Below are positions 1 to 9,493 of a stretch of 54,225 bases of DNA, piece after piece (positions within the stretch are counted from its first letter, which is position 1; the number at the start of each line of letters is the position of its first letter). Source of the DNA: Gammaproteobacteria bacterium BRH_c0 (GTDB lineage: Bacteria; Pseudomonadota; Gammaproteobacteria; Pseudomonadales; Porticoccaceae); the NCBI GenBank assembly GCA_000961645.1, contig LADM01000032.1, positions 1 to 54,225 on the forward strand, written 5' to 3'. The notes under the pieces were generated by a model. That model saw only the letters and a list, made by a program, of their open reading frames with translations, was not told the DNA's origin and made no database searches. Position numbers and translations under genes: made by a program.

Positions 1-1260
1 AAAATGCTCACAAAATCCCCGCTTTGTCGACCACAAAAATTCATCCACGCTGTGCTTGCCGAGCCCGGGTGGTTGCAAGGTGTAGAAGAATGCACTGTTG
101 TAAAGACTCAGCACCCGCTCGATCAGGGCCTCCGCCGACGGCGCCTCCTGCGCCCAGCGCTGCGCAGTCGCAACGGTTTGCGGATTGCTGCCCGGCGGCA
201 GGCGTGTTTCCAGATACCGCCTTGTCGCGCTCAAACCGGCCACATCCATGGGCAATTGCGGCCATGAGCGCACCCTGTAGCTGCTGCGGCTGTTTACCGG
301 GCGACGACTGAGCAGGTTGAAATCACGCAGCAGTCCCACATCTTCAGAACGGGGTTCCGGCAACTGCAGTGAGTACAGCCAGGTATTGCCGGTACTTTCA
401 ATGGTCACTTCGTAATCGATGGCTGCGCTGTTGACCTGCTCCTCCCGCTGCATCACACCGTCAAACCATTGCACCGCTGGCTGGGGATAACCCACCGGGC
501 CGGTGCGGGTCCAGCTGCGGCCATCAAAATCGGATAACGTCATGCCGCGCCAGTAGAGCTGCTGGCGCGCCGGGATAGCACCCTCAAACTGCACCCGAAA
601 AGCGATACGCGCCGAGCGACCCAGACGGGTGATGTCGCCGGGGCCAAGGCTGTCGCTCATCCCGGTTCGCGCTGAGCCACCCGGTCCGGGCACATCCCAC
701 AGCGGGCCAAGGCGCGGCAACACCAGAAAAACCGCCAGCATCAGGGGCAGCGCCTGGAGGACAATGGTGGCAGCGGTTTTCAGGGGCCGCAGTGCTCCCC
801 GGTGCTGATCGGATTGGTTGATCCCCACCAGCCCGGCTGTGACCGCGGTCAGGGACACCAGCACCACCACCGCTGTGCTGAACTGCTGGTTAAACAGGCA
901 CAGGATCACCGCCACAAACAAACCCAGGTAAAGGGTAATCAGGGCATCGCGCTTTTGCTGCATCTCCAGCAATTTGAGGGCATAGGCGCTGACCAGCAGG
1001 CTCACCATGGGCTCCAGACCGGCCAGTGACCCGAAGGACAGCAACAACCCCGCCACACACACCAGCACCAGCAGCCACTTGAGGGATCGGCCCGGGGCGC
1101 CCCAGCGGGCGCGGTAAATCTGCACGCGCCAGAGGATGGCAATAGCGCAGGCCAGGGGCAGCCACAGGGGAAGATAGGGCAACAGGGGCAGCACAGAGGC
1201 GGCGAAGGCAATCAAAATCCACAGGCTGCCGTAGCGGGAAATCTGCCAGACCGGGATCAC
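1..1260 (-). CDS. TgpA-like membrane transglutaminase (DUF3488), 3' part missing
   Basis: Reading from a GTG at 1260 to the window edge gives 420 uninterrupted codons with no stop, so the gene runs off the window. The first ~190 residues contain several hydrophobic helices typical of DUF3488. A periplasmic stretch with 'SDSLGPGDI' and 'LYWRGMTLSDFDGRSW' follows. The last visible residues, 'RGFCEHF', are the start of the transglutaminase core, with the catalytic Cys at residue 417. The His and Asp of the triad and any C-terminal DUF4129 lie outside the window. The GTG overlaps the TGA of the DUF58 gene by four bases (GTGA), which indicates translational coupling. In Pseudomonas the TgpA homologue is an essential inner-membrane protein with a periplasmic transglutaminase domain; its substrate here is unknown. 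The family assignment is firm, the cellular role is inferred from context. Confidence 0.9.
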   Translation of the reverse strand, partial: MIPVWQISRYGSLWILIAFAASVLPLLPYLPLWLPLACAIAILWRVQIYRARWGAPGRSLKWLLVLVCVAGLLLSFGSLAGLEPMVSLLVSAYALKLLEMQQKRDALITLYLGLFVAVILCLFNQQFSTAVVVLVSLTAVTAGLVGINQSDQHRGALRPLKTAATIVLQALPLMLAVFLVLPRLGPLWDVPGPGGSARTGMSDSLGPGDITRLGRSARIAFRVQFEGAIPARQQLYWRGMTLSDFDGRSWTRTGPVGYPQPAVQWFDGVMQREEQVNSAAIDYEVTIESTGNTWLYSLQLPEPRSEDVGLLRDFNLLSRRPVNSRSSYRVRSWPQLPMDVAGLSATRRYLETRLPPGSNPQTVATAQRWAQEAPSAEALIERVLSLYNSAFFYTLQPPGLGKHSVDEFLWSTKRGFCEHF

Positions 1261-2255
1261 TGGCCGCCCTCCCCATTCCCCGACGGCGCCTGGAGTTCGA
1301 ACAGGGCCAGGCTGGCAAGCAGCTGATCGCGATGGCGTGGGCCTTTATCCAGTGCGCTTTCACTGCCGGGCAGGCGCAGACCGTAGAGGTCACCCCCGGC
1401 ACTCACCTCCAGCAGCCACTGGCACAGGCGCGACAAACGCGCCTCCCGGTCAAGCCCCGGAAACGCCTGCCAGTCGAGCCATTGACTGGTGCTCACCTGA
1501 TCGCCGTAGTGCTTGCTCAACATACCGCGTCCGCGGGCAAGATGCTTCCAGGCCACCCGGTTGAGAGGCTCGCCGCTGCGGTATTTCTCCAGGCCGACAA
1601 AATCATCCACACCCTGGCCTCGAACCTCGGCAGTATCCCCCTGGACACCATCGAGCACCGCAACTGGTTGCCCCGGCAGCGGTTTGGGGTAAACCAGCCC
1701 CTGGCACGCTGGCAGCACATGGGTCCAGACACGGAACAGGCCGAGGGGATAATGGCTCTCCACGGTCAGGCGTCCCGGCAGCAGCCAGCCCCGACGGGAG
1801 GTGGGCACATACAGCATGGCCGTGGCTTCAGCGCCGGGGAGCGTCATGGTTACCGGCATTGAACCGGCAAAGGAGAAGGTCAGGTCATCGCGCATGCGGC
1901 GTTTGCCCTGCTGGCTGAGCTGCAATTCAACGCCGGCCTTTTGCCCGGCAAAGGTCGGCTCAACTCTCGTCACACGCAGGCGGATGCCGGAGAGGTTGGC
2001 GTAGCTGTGCATGATCGCCACCACAAACACCGCCCCCAGCAGGGCGGCAAAGGCAAAAATCAGATTGTTCTGGTAATTGGTGGCCACCAGCCACAGCAGC
2101 GCCACCACCCCCAGGTAGGCAAAGCCCGCTTTGGAAGGAAAAATAAAAATCCGCTTGAGGTCGAGGACAACAATTTGTTCCGCGGGGATGCGTTTGGCCA
2201 GCCAGTGGTTGAACCACCTGCGGTAGTAGTTCCGCACTGGCGTCAGGGGAGACAT
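1257..2255 (-). CDS. DUF58 domain protein of MoxR-DUF58-TgpA operon
   Basis: A 332-residue protein with two N-terminal hydrophobic segments at about residues 40-60 and 65-85. The DUF58 signature lies near residues 215-240: 'GVDDFVGLEKYRSGE' followed by 'RVAWKHLARG'. DUF58 proteins accompany MoxR AAA+ ATPases and are thought to be their membrane-linked partners; the biochemical role is not settled. The ATG shares one base with the moxR stop (TGATG) and the stop overlaps the tgpA-like start, so the three genes form a tightly coupled unit. The larger MoxR clusters with von Willebrand (VWA) genes are not seen here. This compact arrangement is the one typical of pseudomonads. Confidence 0.9.
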   Translation of the reverse strand: MSPLTPVRNYYRRWFNHWLAKRIPAEQIVVLDLKRIFIFPSKAGFAYLGVVALLWLVATNYQNNLIFAFAALLGAVFVVAIMHSYANLSGIRLRVTRVEPTFAGQKAGVELQLSQQGKRRMRDDLTFSFAGSMPVTMTLPGAEATAMLYVPTSRRGWLLPGRLTVESHYPLGLFRVWTHVLPACQGLVYPKPLPGQPVAVLDGVQGDTAEVRGQGVDDFVGLEKYRSGEPLNRVAWKHLARGRGMLSKHYGDQVSTSQWLDWQAFPGLDREARLSRLCQWLLEVSAGGDLYGLRLPGSESALDKGPRHRDQLLASLALFELQAPSGNGEGGQ

Positions 2256-3190
2256 CAGAGGATATCGACGGCGGTCAGCACCTGTTGCACCAGGGCGCCG
2301 CCCTGGTGCGCGGTTTCACCTTGCAGCCGGTGCCCGGCGAGGGAGGGAAAGATCGCCTGGATGTCCTCGGGGATCACGTAGTCGCGTCCCTCGATCATGG
2401 CCCAGGCGCGGGCGCATTGCAGTAACGCCAGGGCGGCGCGGGGCGACAGGCCCGACTCAATGGCGCGGCTGGTACGGGTATAGGTGACCAGGCGTTGCAA
2501 ATAATCCAGCACCGCCGGTGAGGCCTGGATACGGCCCACCGCGCTTTGCATGCTGAGCAGCTGCTCGAGACTGATACAGGGCTTGATCGTTGCCAGCTGC
2601 AGGCGCGGATCGCCGCCCTCCAGCATGCGGCGCTCGGCCACGGCATCGGGATACCCCAGAGAGATGCACAGAGCAAAGCGGTCCTGTTGCGATTCCGGCA
2701 GCGGGAAAGTGCCGCTCTGGGAGCCGGGATTCTGGGTGGCAATCACAAAAAAGGGCTTGGGCAGAGGCCGGGTTTCACCCTCGATGGTGACCTGACCTTC
2801 GGCCATGGCCTCCAGCAGGGCGCTCTGGGTCTTTGGCGTGGTGCGGTTGAGTTCGTCAGCCACCAGCAGCTGGCAGAAAATCGGGCCGGGGTGGAAGCGG
2901 AAGGATTTCAGTTCCGACTCGTAAATGGAGACCCCGAGAATATCCGCCGGCAGCAGGTCACTGGTGAACTGGATGCGGTTGTAGCTCAACCCCAGGGCAT
3001 TGGCCAGACCGTGGGCCAGGGTGGTCTTGCCCATGCCAGGCAGGTCTTCGATCAGCAGGTGGCCGCGGGCCAGCAGGCAGGCCAGGGAGAGGCGAATCTG
3101 CTTTTCCTTGCCCAGCAGCACCCGGCCCACGGCGGCAACAATGGCTTCCAGCATCCGGTGGTGGCCTGTAGGGTGAAGGGGTGCGGTCAT
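2255..3190 (-). CDS. MoxR-family AAA+ ATPase
   Basis: 311 residues, the usual MoxR length. Walker A is 'PGMGKTT' at residues 51-57, Walker B is 'LLVADE' at 108-113, and the sensor-1 loop is 'ATQNP' near 151-155. MoxR ATPases act as chaperone-like factors in maturation or assembly of partner proteins, usually together with DUF58 proteins encoded next door, as here. The ATG at 3190 has only a weak ribosome-binding site. The 107-base gap to metZ contains a 16-bp inverted repeat (3207-3313). Transcription may therefore continue from purF-metZ or start afresh in the gap. I cannot name the client; the downstream transglutaminase is the obvious candidate. Confidence 0.93.
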   Translation of the reverse strand: MTAPLHPTGHHRMLEAIVAAVGRVLLGKEKQIRLSLACLLARGHLLIEDLPGMGKTTLAHGLANALGLSYNRIQFTSDLLPADILGVSIYESELKSFRFHPGPIFCQLLVADELNRTTPKTQSALLEAMAEGQVTIEGETRPLPKPFFVIATQNPGSQSGTFPLPESQQDRFALCISLGYPDAVAERRMLEGGDPRLQLATIKPCISLEQLLSMQSAVGRIQASPAVLDYLQRLVTYTRTSRAIESGLSPRAALALLQCARAWAMIEGRDYVIPEDIQAIFPSLAGHRLQGETAHQGGALVQQVLTAVDIL

Positions 3191-3206
3191 GGTGAGAGCC
3201 TGGTCT

Positions 3207-3313
3207 GAAGTCTGAAGTCTGATGCCAAGATGGAACGCAAAGGTGAAGTCGCTGTGGCAGTTGGAATTACCTGGATATTTGAGTGTGGGCTCTTGCGTCA
3301 GACTTCAGACTTC
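3207..3313. repeat. Perfect 16-bp inverted repeat built of a heptamer, metZ-moxR junction
   Basis: GAAGTCTGAAGTCTGA at 3207-3222 is repeated exactly in inverse orientation at 3298-3313, 75 bases apart. The left arm belongs to a tandem run of the heptamer GTCTGAA (3204-3222). The right arm contains the last codons and stop of metZ. There is no T-tract, so a simple intrinsic terminator is unlikely. In RNA it could form a 16-bp stem closing a 75-nt loop. Confidence 0.8.
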
Positions 3314-4509
3314 GGACGCTTCGCCCCATCAAGCCCCCTACTCAAATCAGCCTGAATATCCTCAATATCTTCCAGCCCAACAGATATGCGAATGAGATTC
3401 TGGGTAATACCGGATTGCTGGCGCTCCTCTTCGGAAAGCCGCCCGTGGGTGGTGGTGGCGGGATGGACGATGGTGGATTTCACATCACCCAGGTTGGCCG
3501 TCAGGGACAGTATGCGAGTGCTGTCGATAACCTGCCAGGCTTCTTCCCTGCCACCCGTCACCGTGAATGACAACACGCCGCCAAAGCCGCGCTGCTGTTT
3601 GCGGGCGATTTCATGGCCGGGGTGATCCGCCAGGCCGGCATAGAACACCTGCTCCACCGCAGCCTGCTGTTGCAGCCACTGGGCCAGGGCCATGGCATTG
3701 GCCGAGTGGGCATCCATGCGCAGGCGCAGGGTTTCGAGGCCTTTGAGAAACACCCAGGCATTGAAGGGGCTCATGGTGGGGCCGGCGGTGCGCAAAAAAG
3801 TCAGCACATCCGTCATCAGCGCGGCACTGCCCAGCACCACACCACCCAGGCAGCGGCCCTGGCCATCAAGGTATTTGGTGGCGGAGTGAATGATGATATC
3901 GGCGCCAAACGCCAGGGGCTTTTGCAGCGCCGGGGTACAAAAACAGTTATCCACCGCCAGCAGCGCATTGTTGCTGTGGGCAAGGTCAGCGAGTGCCTGT
4001 ATATCGGCGATCACCGCCAGGGGATTGGACGGCGTTTCAACAAACAACAGCCTGGTGTTGGGTCGCAGGGCTGCGGCCCAGGCGGCCATATCCGCCAGGG
4101 GGACAAAAGTGGTCTCTACCCCGAACTTGGACAGTTGCTTGGTAAACAGATTGGTGGTGGTGCCAAACACTTCCCGGGCGCACAACACATGGTCGCCACT
4201 CTTGAGGTGGGCCATGCACAGGCTGAGGATGGCGGCCATGCCAGAGGCGGTGGCCACTGCCTGCTCGGCACCTTCGAGGGCGGCGATGCGCTGCTCGAAC
4301 ATGCGCACGGTGGGGTTGGTGTAACGGGAGTAGACATTGCCCGGCTGCTCACCGGCAAAGCGGGCGGCGGCCTCTGCGGCATTGGCAAACACATAGCTCG
4401 AGGTGGGAAAAATCGCCTCGGCGTGCTCCCCTTCCGCCGTGCGGGTCTGCCCGGCGCGGATCGCCAAGGTATCGATACCCGCGCCAAACAATGGATCGTC
4501 AAGTGTCAT
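3298..4509 (-). CDS. metZ: O-succinylhomoserine sulfhydrylase
   Basis: 403 residues of the Cys/Met metabolism PLP-enzyme family (fold type I). The PLP-binding lysine is in 'HSATKYLDGQGR' (Lys212), with 'YSRYTNPT' and 'ETPSNP' upstream. The enzyme makes homocysteine from O-succinylhomoserine and sulfide, giving a direct sulfhydrylation route to methionine. Cystathionine gamma-synthase is the close relative it could be confused with; position directly after purF matches metZ of pseudomonads. I place the start at the ATG that shares one base with the purF stop (TGATG); a TTG one codon upstream is possible. The gene ends inside the right arm of the inverted repeat at 3298-3313. metH, at the other end of the window, would use the homocysteine product. 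Confidence 0.93.
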   Translation of the reverse strand: MTLDDPLFGAGIDTLAIRAGQTRTAEGEHAEAIFPTSSYVFANAAEAAARFAGEQPGNVYSRYTNPTVRMFEQRIAALEGAEQAVATASGMAAILSLCMAHLKSGDHVLCAREVFGTTTNLFTKQLSKFGVETTFVPLADMAAWAAALRPNTRLLFVETPSNPLAVIADIQALADLAHSNNALLAVDNCFCTPALQKPLAFGADIIIHSATKYLDGQGRCLGGVVLGSAALMTDVLTFLRTAGPTMSPFNAWVFLKGLETLRLRMDAHSANAMALAQWLQQQAAVEQVFYAGLADHPGHEIARKQQRGFGGVLSFTVTGGREEAWQVIDSTRILSLTANLGDVKSTIVHPATTTHGRLSEEERQQSGITQNLIRISVGLEDIEDIQADLSRGLDGAKRPKSEV

Positions 4510-6035
4510 CAATGCACCCCTGAACCGGAATTGTGCAGCCCCACTACCTCGGGACGGCTCTGCCCTTCACGGGCCATCTTGGCCGAATCGTTGCGCTCAC
4601 TGGCCAGGTTGTGGAGATAGTGTTCGTCTACATCGCCGGTAATATACTCACCGTTAAACACCGCGCAGTCAAAACGCTTGATGGCGCTGTTGCCCTCGCG
4701 GGCGCTCTCGATCAGGTCTTCGAGATCCTGATACACCAGCCAGTCGGCGCCGATAATCTCTGCCACCTCTTCCACCGTATGGCCGTGAGCTACCAGCTCC
4801 TTGGCGGAGGGCATGTCGATACCATAGACATTGGGGTAGCGCACCGGCGGTGCTGCCGAGGCCATATACACCTTGTTGGCACCGGCATCGCGGGCCATCT
4901 GGATGATTTCCCTCGAGGTGGTTCCACGCACGATGGAGTCGTCCACCAGCATCACATTCTTGCCCTGGAATTCGAGTTTCACCGGGTTGAGTTTTTGCCG
5001 CACCGAGCGCTTGCGCTCTTTCTGGCCGGGCATGATAAAGGTGCGGCCAATGTAGCGGTTTTTCATAAAACCTTCGCGAAATTTAACCCCCAGCACTTCG
5101 GCCATGGACTGGGCGGAGACGCGGCTGGTATCCGGTACCGGAATGATCACGTCAATATCGTGGTCGGGGTTGATGGCGAGGATTTTTTCCGCCAGTTTTT
5201 CGCCCATACGCAGGCGACATTTGTAGACAGCGATGTCGTCGATGATGGAATCGGGGCGAGCGAAATAGACATGCTCGAAGATACAGGGCACCAGTTCCGA
5301 CTGGTCGGCGCACTGGGCGCTGTGGAAATGACCGTCCACGTCGATATAGATGCCTTCGCCGGGCGCCACATCGCGCACCAGCTTGAAACCCAGCACATCG
5401 AGCGCGACGCTTTCTGAGGCCACCATGTACTCGGTGCCTGCCGGGGTTTCACGGGTGCCAAACACCAACGGGCGGATACCGTGGGGATCGCGGAAGGCAA
5501 ATACCCCGTAGCTGGCAATCATGCCCACGGCAGCATAGGCGCCCTGGCAGCGGCGGTGAACGCGCTTGATGGTGGAGAATACGTCGTTGGGTTCCGGCTT
5601 CATCTTGCCCTGCAGTTGCAGTTCATGGGCGAAGATATTGAGCAGCACTTCGGAATCGGAATCGGTATTCACATGGCGCAGGTCCGACATGAACAGGTGC
5701 TTCATCAGATCCTCGGCATTGGTCAGGTTGCCGTTGTGGGCAAGGCAAATACCGTAGGGTGAATTCACATAAAACGGCTGCGACAAGGCCGGGCCGGAAC
5801 TGCCCGCCGTGGGGTAGCGCACATGGCCAATCCCCATGCTGCCCTCAAGACGCGCCATATGGCGGGTGTGGAAAACATCCCGCACCAGCCCCACATCCTT
5901 GCGCTGGTTGATACGACCGTCCTTGCAGGTCATGATTCCGGCGGCGTCCTGTCCGCGATGCTGCAACATGGTCAAGGCGTCATAGAGCCCCACGTTTACG
6001 TCACTTTTGCCCACAATGCCGACGACGCCACACAT
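4509..6035 (-). CDS. purF: Amidophosphoribosyltransferase
   Basis: First committed enzyme of purine synthesis: PRPP + glutamine to 5-phosphoribosylamine. 508 residues, the family's usual length. The N-terminal glutaminase begins 'MCGVVGIVG', and Cys2 becomes the N-terminal nucleophile after Met removal; this fixes the start at 6035 although the frame stays open further upstream. '[11 protein letters not shown]' and 'HNGNLTN' are conserved glutaminase motifs. The phosphoribosyltransferase PRPP loop is '[14 protein letters not shown]' at about 361-374. An AAGGGT ribosome-binding site precedes the ATG. It lies 11 bases after cvpA and overlaps metZ, so cvpA-purF-metZ reads as one transcript. No PurR-like operator was recognised upstream of cvpA. 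Confidence 0.97.
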   Translation of the reverse strand: MCGVVGIVGKSDVNVGLYDALTMLQHRGQDAAGIMTCKDGRINQRKDVGLVRDVFHTRHMARLEGSMGIGHVRYPTAGSSGPALSQPFYVNSPYGICLAHNGNLTNAEDLMKHLFMSDLRHVNTDSDSEVLLNIFAHELQLQGKMKPEPNDVFSTIKRVHRRCQGAYAAVGMIASYGVFAFRDPHGIRPLVFGTRETPAGTEYMVASESVALDVLGFKLVRDVAPGEGIYIDVDGHFHSAQCADQSELVPCIFEHVYFARPDSIIDDIAVYKCRLRMGEKLAEKILAINPDHDIDVIIPVPDTSRVSAQSMAEVLGVKFREGFMKNRYIGRTFIMPGQKERKRSVRQKLNPVKLEFQGKNVMLVDDSIVRGTTSREIIQMARDAGANKVYMASAAPPVRYPNVYGIDMPSAKELVAHGHTVEEVAEIIGADWLVYQDLEDLIESAREGNSAIKRFDCAVFNGEYITGDVDEHYLHNLASERNDSAKMAREGQSRPEVVGLHNSGSGVH

Positions 6036-6046
6036 AATTTGTACCC

Positions 6047-6547
6047 TTAAAACAGCGACTTGAAAAAACCCAGAACCTGCTGCGCAAAATCCACAGTCCA
6101 GTTCTCGAAACGCAAAAAATGGGGGATGAGGGTGGACTGGTGCCACCAGGCATCCTCGGTTACGGGCACCACGCCCGGCACCAGAATCAACAGGGCCATA
6201 ATGATCACCACACCGCGCAGGGCGCCAAAGATCATACCCAGCAGCCGGTCGGTTCCTCCCAGGCCGGTGGTTTTGACCAGCTGCCCAAGCAGGTAATTAA
6301 CGATAGAACCGGCAATCAGCACCCCGAAAAAAATCGCCACCCAGGCAGAGATATAGCGCAGGGAAGGTGTCGGGACAATCTCGCTGAACCAGACCCCGCC
6401 CTGCAAATAGAACATGGATGCGGCAATAAAGGCCGCCGCCCAGACCACCAGGGACATGGCTTCGCGGACAAAACCCCGCACCAGGCTGATCACAACAGAG
6501 AGGCCGAGAATTGCGCAAATGGCCCAGTCGGCCCAGTTCATAGCCAT
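6047..6547 (-). CDS. cvpA: CvpA family inner-membrane protein
   Basis: 166 residues with four predicted membrane helices (about 8-28, 31-50, 64-88 and 102-124). It has the family's opening '[19 protein letters not shown]' and the glycine-rich '[16 protein letters not shown]' segment. In enterics CvpA is linked to colicin V production and to envelope stress resistance; its molecular activity is unknown. It is classically cotranscribed with purF, as here (11-base gap). Two ATGs, 6547 and 6541, are possible; the first has an AAGGTGA ribosome-binding site at good distance. Confidence 0.92.
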   Translation of the reverse strand: MAMNWADWAICAILGLSVVISLVRGFVREAMSLVVWAAAFIAASMFYLQGGVWFSEIVPTPSLRYISAWVAIFFGVLIAGSIVNYLLGQLVKTTGLGGTDRLLGMIFGALRGVVIIMALLILVPGVVPVTEDAWWHQSTLIPHFLRFENWTVDFAQQVLGFFKSLF

Positions 6548-6628
6548 GTATCGTTCACCTTGGGATCGCTGACCGGAGCGCCAGCCCCGTCTTCAGGGGG
6601 TGCATTCTAGCAGAGTTGCCGTAGTGGG

Positions 6629-7240
6629 TCAGGGTTCGAAATGCCGCACCATGGACTCTACGTTGAACTGCTTGTCGATAGCGGCTTTATCCCCGACTGC
6701 ACGGCTGTGCAGGCTGACGGGGCCGACAAACACGCGATAGGTGGTACTGCCCTGGGCCTCGGCGCTGCGCACATAGGATTTGTAGCCTGCCGCGAGCAGT
6801 CGCCCGTTGAGCTCATCCGCCACTTTCCGGTCGCGGAAGCTGGATACCTGAATCACCCAGGCCTGCAGTGTATTGTCGGACAGGGCCGGGCGCTCCTCTT
6901 TGGCAGCCTGACCTGGCGCTGCGCTTGTGGCAGCAGCCTGAGCAGCCTGGCTGGCGGGCGTTGCTTCACCAGCAGCACTTTCAGACCCAGGATCAGGTTG
7001 GGTCACTGGATCGGATTCCGGCGGCAGAAAAACCTCATCAACCGGGCCCGGGGGGGTGATATCCCCGCTGCGCTGCGGTTCATCAATGGTGACTTCGCGA
7101 ATATCCGGTGAGGGTGGAATCAGGGTGGTGGTGTCGAGCGGACGAGGCGGCTCAAGGGTGAACAAAAAGGGAATAAAGATCACCGCCAGGGCGACAAGCA
7201 CCACCGCCCCCACTATGCGCTGTTTGACTTTGTCCCGCAT
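6629..7240 (-). CDS. dedD: SPOR-domain cell-division protein (DedD-like)
   Basis: 203 residues. There is a short cytoplasmic N-terminus, one membrane anchor at about 8-28, a Pro/Ala/Ser/Glu-rich periplasmic linker to residue ~120, and a C-terminal SPOR domain of about 78 residues ('AWVIQVSSF', 'YKSYVRS', 'YRVFVGP'). SPOR domains bind denuded septal peptidoglycan, so the protein probably localises to the division site. The order folC-dedD-cvpA-purF is conserved in many gammaproteobacteria and supports the DedD name over other SPOR proteins such as FtsN. The gene starts four bases after the folC stop; an 81-base gap separates it from cvpA. Confidence 0.88.
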   Translation of the reverse strand: MRDKVKQRIVGAVVLVALAVIFIPFLFTLEPPRPLDTTTLIPPSPDIREVTIDEPQRSGDITPPGPVDEVFLPPESDPVTQPDPGSESAAGEATPASQAAQAAATSAAPGQAAKEERPALSDNTLQAWVIQVSSFRDRKVADELNGRLLAAGYKSYVRSAEAQGSTTYRVFVGPVSLHSRAVGDKAAIDKQFNVESMVRHFEP

Positions 7241-7244
7241 GGTT

Positions 7245-8543
7245 TTATACCCCCATGAATCTCATGATCGCTGCCACCGTAAAAAATGATCCGCACACTA
7301 CCACAAGACCCCCCTCTGCCGTTGCGTCGAGGGCCGCTTCGAAGGCCTCCTCGATGCGCCCTGCCGTGAGCGCCCGCTGGCCGCCAGTGTACACCACCGC
7401 CGCCAGTTGTTGAGCCGCCAGCGCCCGTGGTAGTGCAATCAGATCGCCGGTATACCAGCAGCGCGCCACTGGCGCCAGGGCAGCGACAAAACCCGCCACA
7501 TCCTTATCCGCCATGATTGCCGCCACCAGCGCCACGCTGTTCTCTCCCAGGTTTTGCAGTTTTTCACACAACAAAGCGGCAGCGGCCGGGTTGTGGGCCA
7601 CATCCAGCACCACCCGGCGCCCGCGAAAACGTTGCTGCTGGAAGCGACCGGGCAGTGTCACCTCCTGACAGGTGCGAGCGAGCATATCCCCATCGAGGGC
7701 AACGCCCAGCAGTACAGCGGCCTGGATGGCGGCGGCAACACTGGGCAGGGGCAATCCAGGCAGAGGCAAGCTTGGGAAAAGGGTGTGTTGGGGCTCGGCG
7801 CTGGCGCTACCACTAGCAGAGCTGGCGAGTTGCAGAATGATATTCGACTCGCCCTCCCGCTGAATGCGAAAATCGCTGTGAATGTAGAGTGTGCGGCAAC
7901 CCATCGCCGCCAGATTTTTCCGCAGACTGGCCGGTGGCTGTTCATCCGCCACGATGACCAGGCCGCCAGCACGGGCAATGCCTGCTTTTTCCACAGCGAT
8001 CAACTCGCGGGTATCGCCCAGCCAGCTGGCGTGGTCAATATCGATGGGGGTGATAACGGCGATATCAGCGTCGATCAGGTTGACCGCATCAAAGCGCCCG
8101 CCCAGGCCCACCTCAAGAATGGCCACATCGAGATCGGCGGCAGCCATCAACTGCAATGCCGCCAGGGTGCCCACTTCAAAATAGGTAAGACTGACTTCGC
8201 CGCGGGCAGAGTCGATTGCGGCAAATGCGCGGCAAATATCGCTGTCGGCTGCCTCTTCACCGCCAATACGGATACGCTCGTTGTAGCGCAGTAAATGGGG
8301 AGAGGTGTAGGTGCCTACTGACAGGCCGGAAGCGAGCAGGATGTGCTCAAGGGTACGGACGCAGGAACCCTTGCCGTTGGTGCCCGCCACCGTCACTACC
8401 CGTCGGGCGGGGCGCGGCAGATTGAGACGGCGCGCCACCTCGGCGATGCGATCGAGGCCAAGATCGATTTCGACGGGGTGATTTTTCTCGAGCCTGTCCA
8501 GCCACTGGTTGAGTGACAGGGACTCCCCGGTTTGGGTTGTCAC
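7245..8543 (-). CDS. folC: Bifunctional dihydrofolate/folylpolyglutamate synthase
   Basis: Adds glutamate to dihydropteroate and extends folate polyglutamate tails. 432 residues. The Mur-ligase P-loop is 'VAGTNGKGS' at 52-60, followed by 'EVGLGGRFDAVN' and 'TPIDIDHASWLG'. The start is a GTG at 8543 ('VTTQTGESLS...'). No in-frame ATG occurs before the conserved N-terminal region, so GTG is the only sensible choice, although its ribosome-binding site is weak. It begins 10 bases after the accD stop and ends four bases before dedD. The accD-folC-dedD order is typical of the class. Confidence 0.95.
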   Translation of the reverse strand: MTTQTGESLSLNQWLDRLEKNHPVEIDLGLDRIAEVARRLNLPRPARRVVTVAGTNGKGSCVRTLEHILLASGLSVGTYTSPHLLRYNERIRIGGEEAADSDICRAFAAIDSARGEVSLTYFEVGTLAALQLMAAADLDVAILEVGLGGRFDAVNLIDADIAVITPIDIDHASWLGDTRELIAVEKAGIARAGGLVIVADEQPPASLRKNLAAMGCRTLYIHSDFRIQREGESNIILQLASSASGSASAEPQHTLFPSLPLPGLPLPSVAAAIQAAVLLGVALDGDMLARTCQEVTLPGRFQQQRFRGRRVVLDVAHNPAAAALLCEKLQNLGENSVALVAAIMADKDVAGFVAALAPVARCWYTGDLIALPRALAAQQLAAVVYTGGQRALTAGRIEEAFEAALDATAEGGLVVVCGSFFTVAAIMRFMGV

Positions 8544-8553
8544 GACAGTCGGC

Positions 8554-9441
8554 TCAGGCAGGGCTGGTGATTTCCACCTGTTCCTGCAGTGGTCGGCCTG
8601 TCATATTGCTGAGCAGGCGGGCCACCGTGTCGCGCATTTCAACCCGCGGCACGATCATGTCGATAGCGCCGTGTTCCAGCAGGAACTCACTGCGCTGGAA
8701 GCCGGGGGGCAGTTTCTGGCGAATGGTCTGCTCAATGATATTGGGGCCGGCAAAACCGGCGCGGGCATTGGGTTCGGCGATATTGATATCGCCCAGCATC
8801 GCCAGACTGGCGGATACACCGCCGTAAACCGGATCGGTCATAATAGAGATGTATGGCACCCCAGCGAGCCGCAGGCGCTCGATAATGGCGCTGGTTTTGG
8901 CCATCTGCATCAGGGAGATCAGGGCTTCCTGCATGCGCGCGCCACCGGTGGCGGAAAAGCACACGAAGGGAATTTTTTCGTCCAGGGATACCTTGGCAGC
9001 ACGGGTAAAGCGCTCGCCCACCGCATAACCCATGGAGCCGCCGTGGAAAGCAAATTCAAAGGCGGTAGCGACCAGCGGCAAACGCTTGAGGGAACCGCGC
9101 AAGGCGATCAGGGCGTCTTTTTCGCCGGTTTCCTTTTGCGCGGCGATCAGCCGGTCCTTGTATTTTTTGGTGTCCTTGAACTTGAGGCGGTCCACCGGCA
9201 GCACATCGGCAGCCAGCTCCTGGCGTCCTTCGGTATCCAGAAAAATATCGAGACGGCGGCGCGCGCCGATGCGGATATGGTGGTCACACTTGGGACAGAC
9301 ATCGGCATTTTTTTCCAGCTCGGGTCTGTACAGGGGGGCATTACAGAGGGGGCACTTGCGCCACAGCCCTTCGGGAACAGTGCTGGTGCGATCCTTTTTT
9401 AACGTGCCAGGACCTTTCTTGATCCGCTCAAGCCAACTCAT
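8554..9441 (-). CDS. accD: Acetyl-CoA carboxylase carboxyltransferase beta subunit
   Basis: With AccA it transfers the carboxyl group from carboxybiotin to acetyl-CoA, giving malonyl-CoA for fatty-acid synthesis. 295 residues from the ATG at 9441 ('[12 protein letters not shown]'), the family's standard N-terminus; the frame is open 28 codons further upstream, but that part resembles nothing in the family. A zinc ribbon is formed by Cys30, Cys33, Cys49 and Cys52. The oxyanion-hole region '[11 protein letters not shown]' and '[10 protein letters not shown]' are intact. The trpF-accD-folC order is widely conserved. The partner accA is not in the window. Confidence 0.97.
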   Translation of the reverse strand: MSWLERIKKGPGTLKKDRTSTVPEGLWRKCPLCNAPLYRPELEKNADVCPKCDHHIRIGARRRLDIFLDTEGRQELAADVLPVDRLKFKDTKKYKDRLIAAQKETGEKDALIALRGSLKRLPLVATAFEFAFHGGSMGYAVGERFTRAAKVSLDEKIPFVCFSATGGARMQEALISLMQMAKTSAIIERLRLAGVPYISIMTDPVYGGVSASLAMLGDINIAEPNARAGFAGPNIIEQTIRQKLPPGFQRSEFLLEHGAIDMIVPRVEMRDTVARLLSNMTGRPLQEQVEITSPA

Positions 9442-9493
9442 GGGAAATTCCGGGGAAAATTTACGGGCAAGTTTAGCATTTTTTTCTCCGTGG

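Noticed and set aside
3207..3313. Inverted repeats as ends of an insertion sequence
   Set aside because: Only 75 bases lie between them and no transposase or target-site duplication is visible.
6036..6146. N-terminal extension of PurF
   Set aside because: The mature enzyme needs Cys directly after the initiator Met, which fixes the start at 6035 with a good AAGGGT site.
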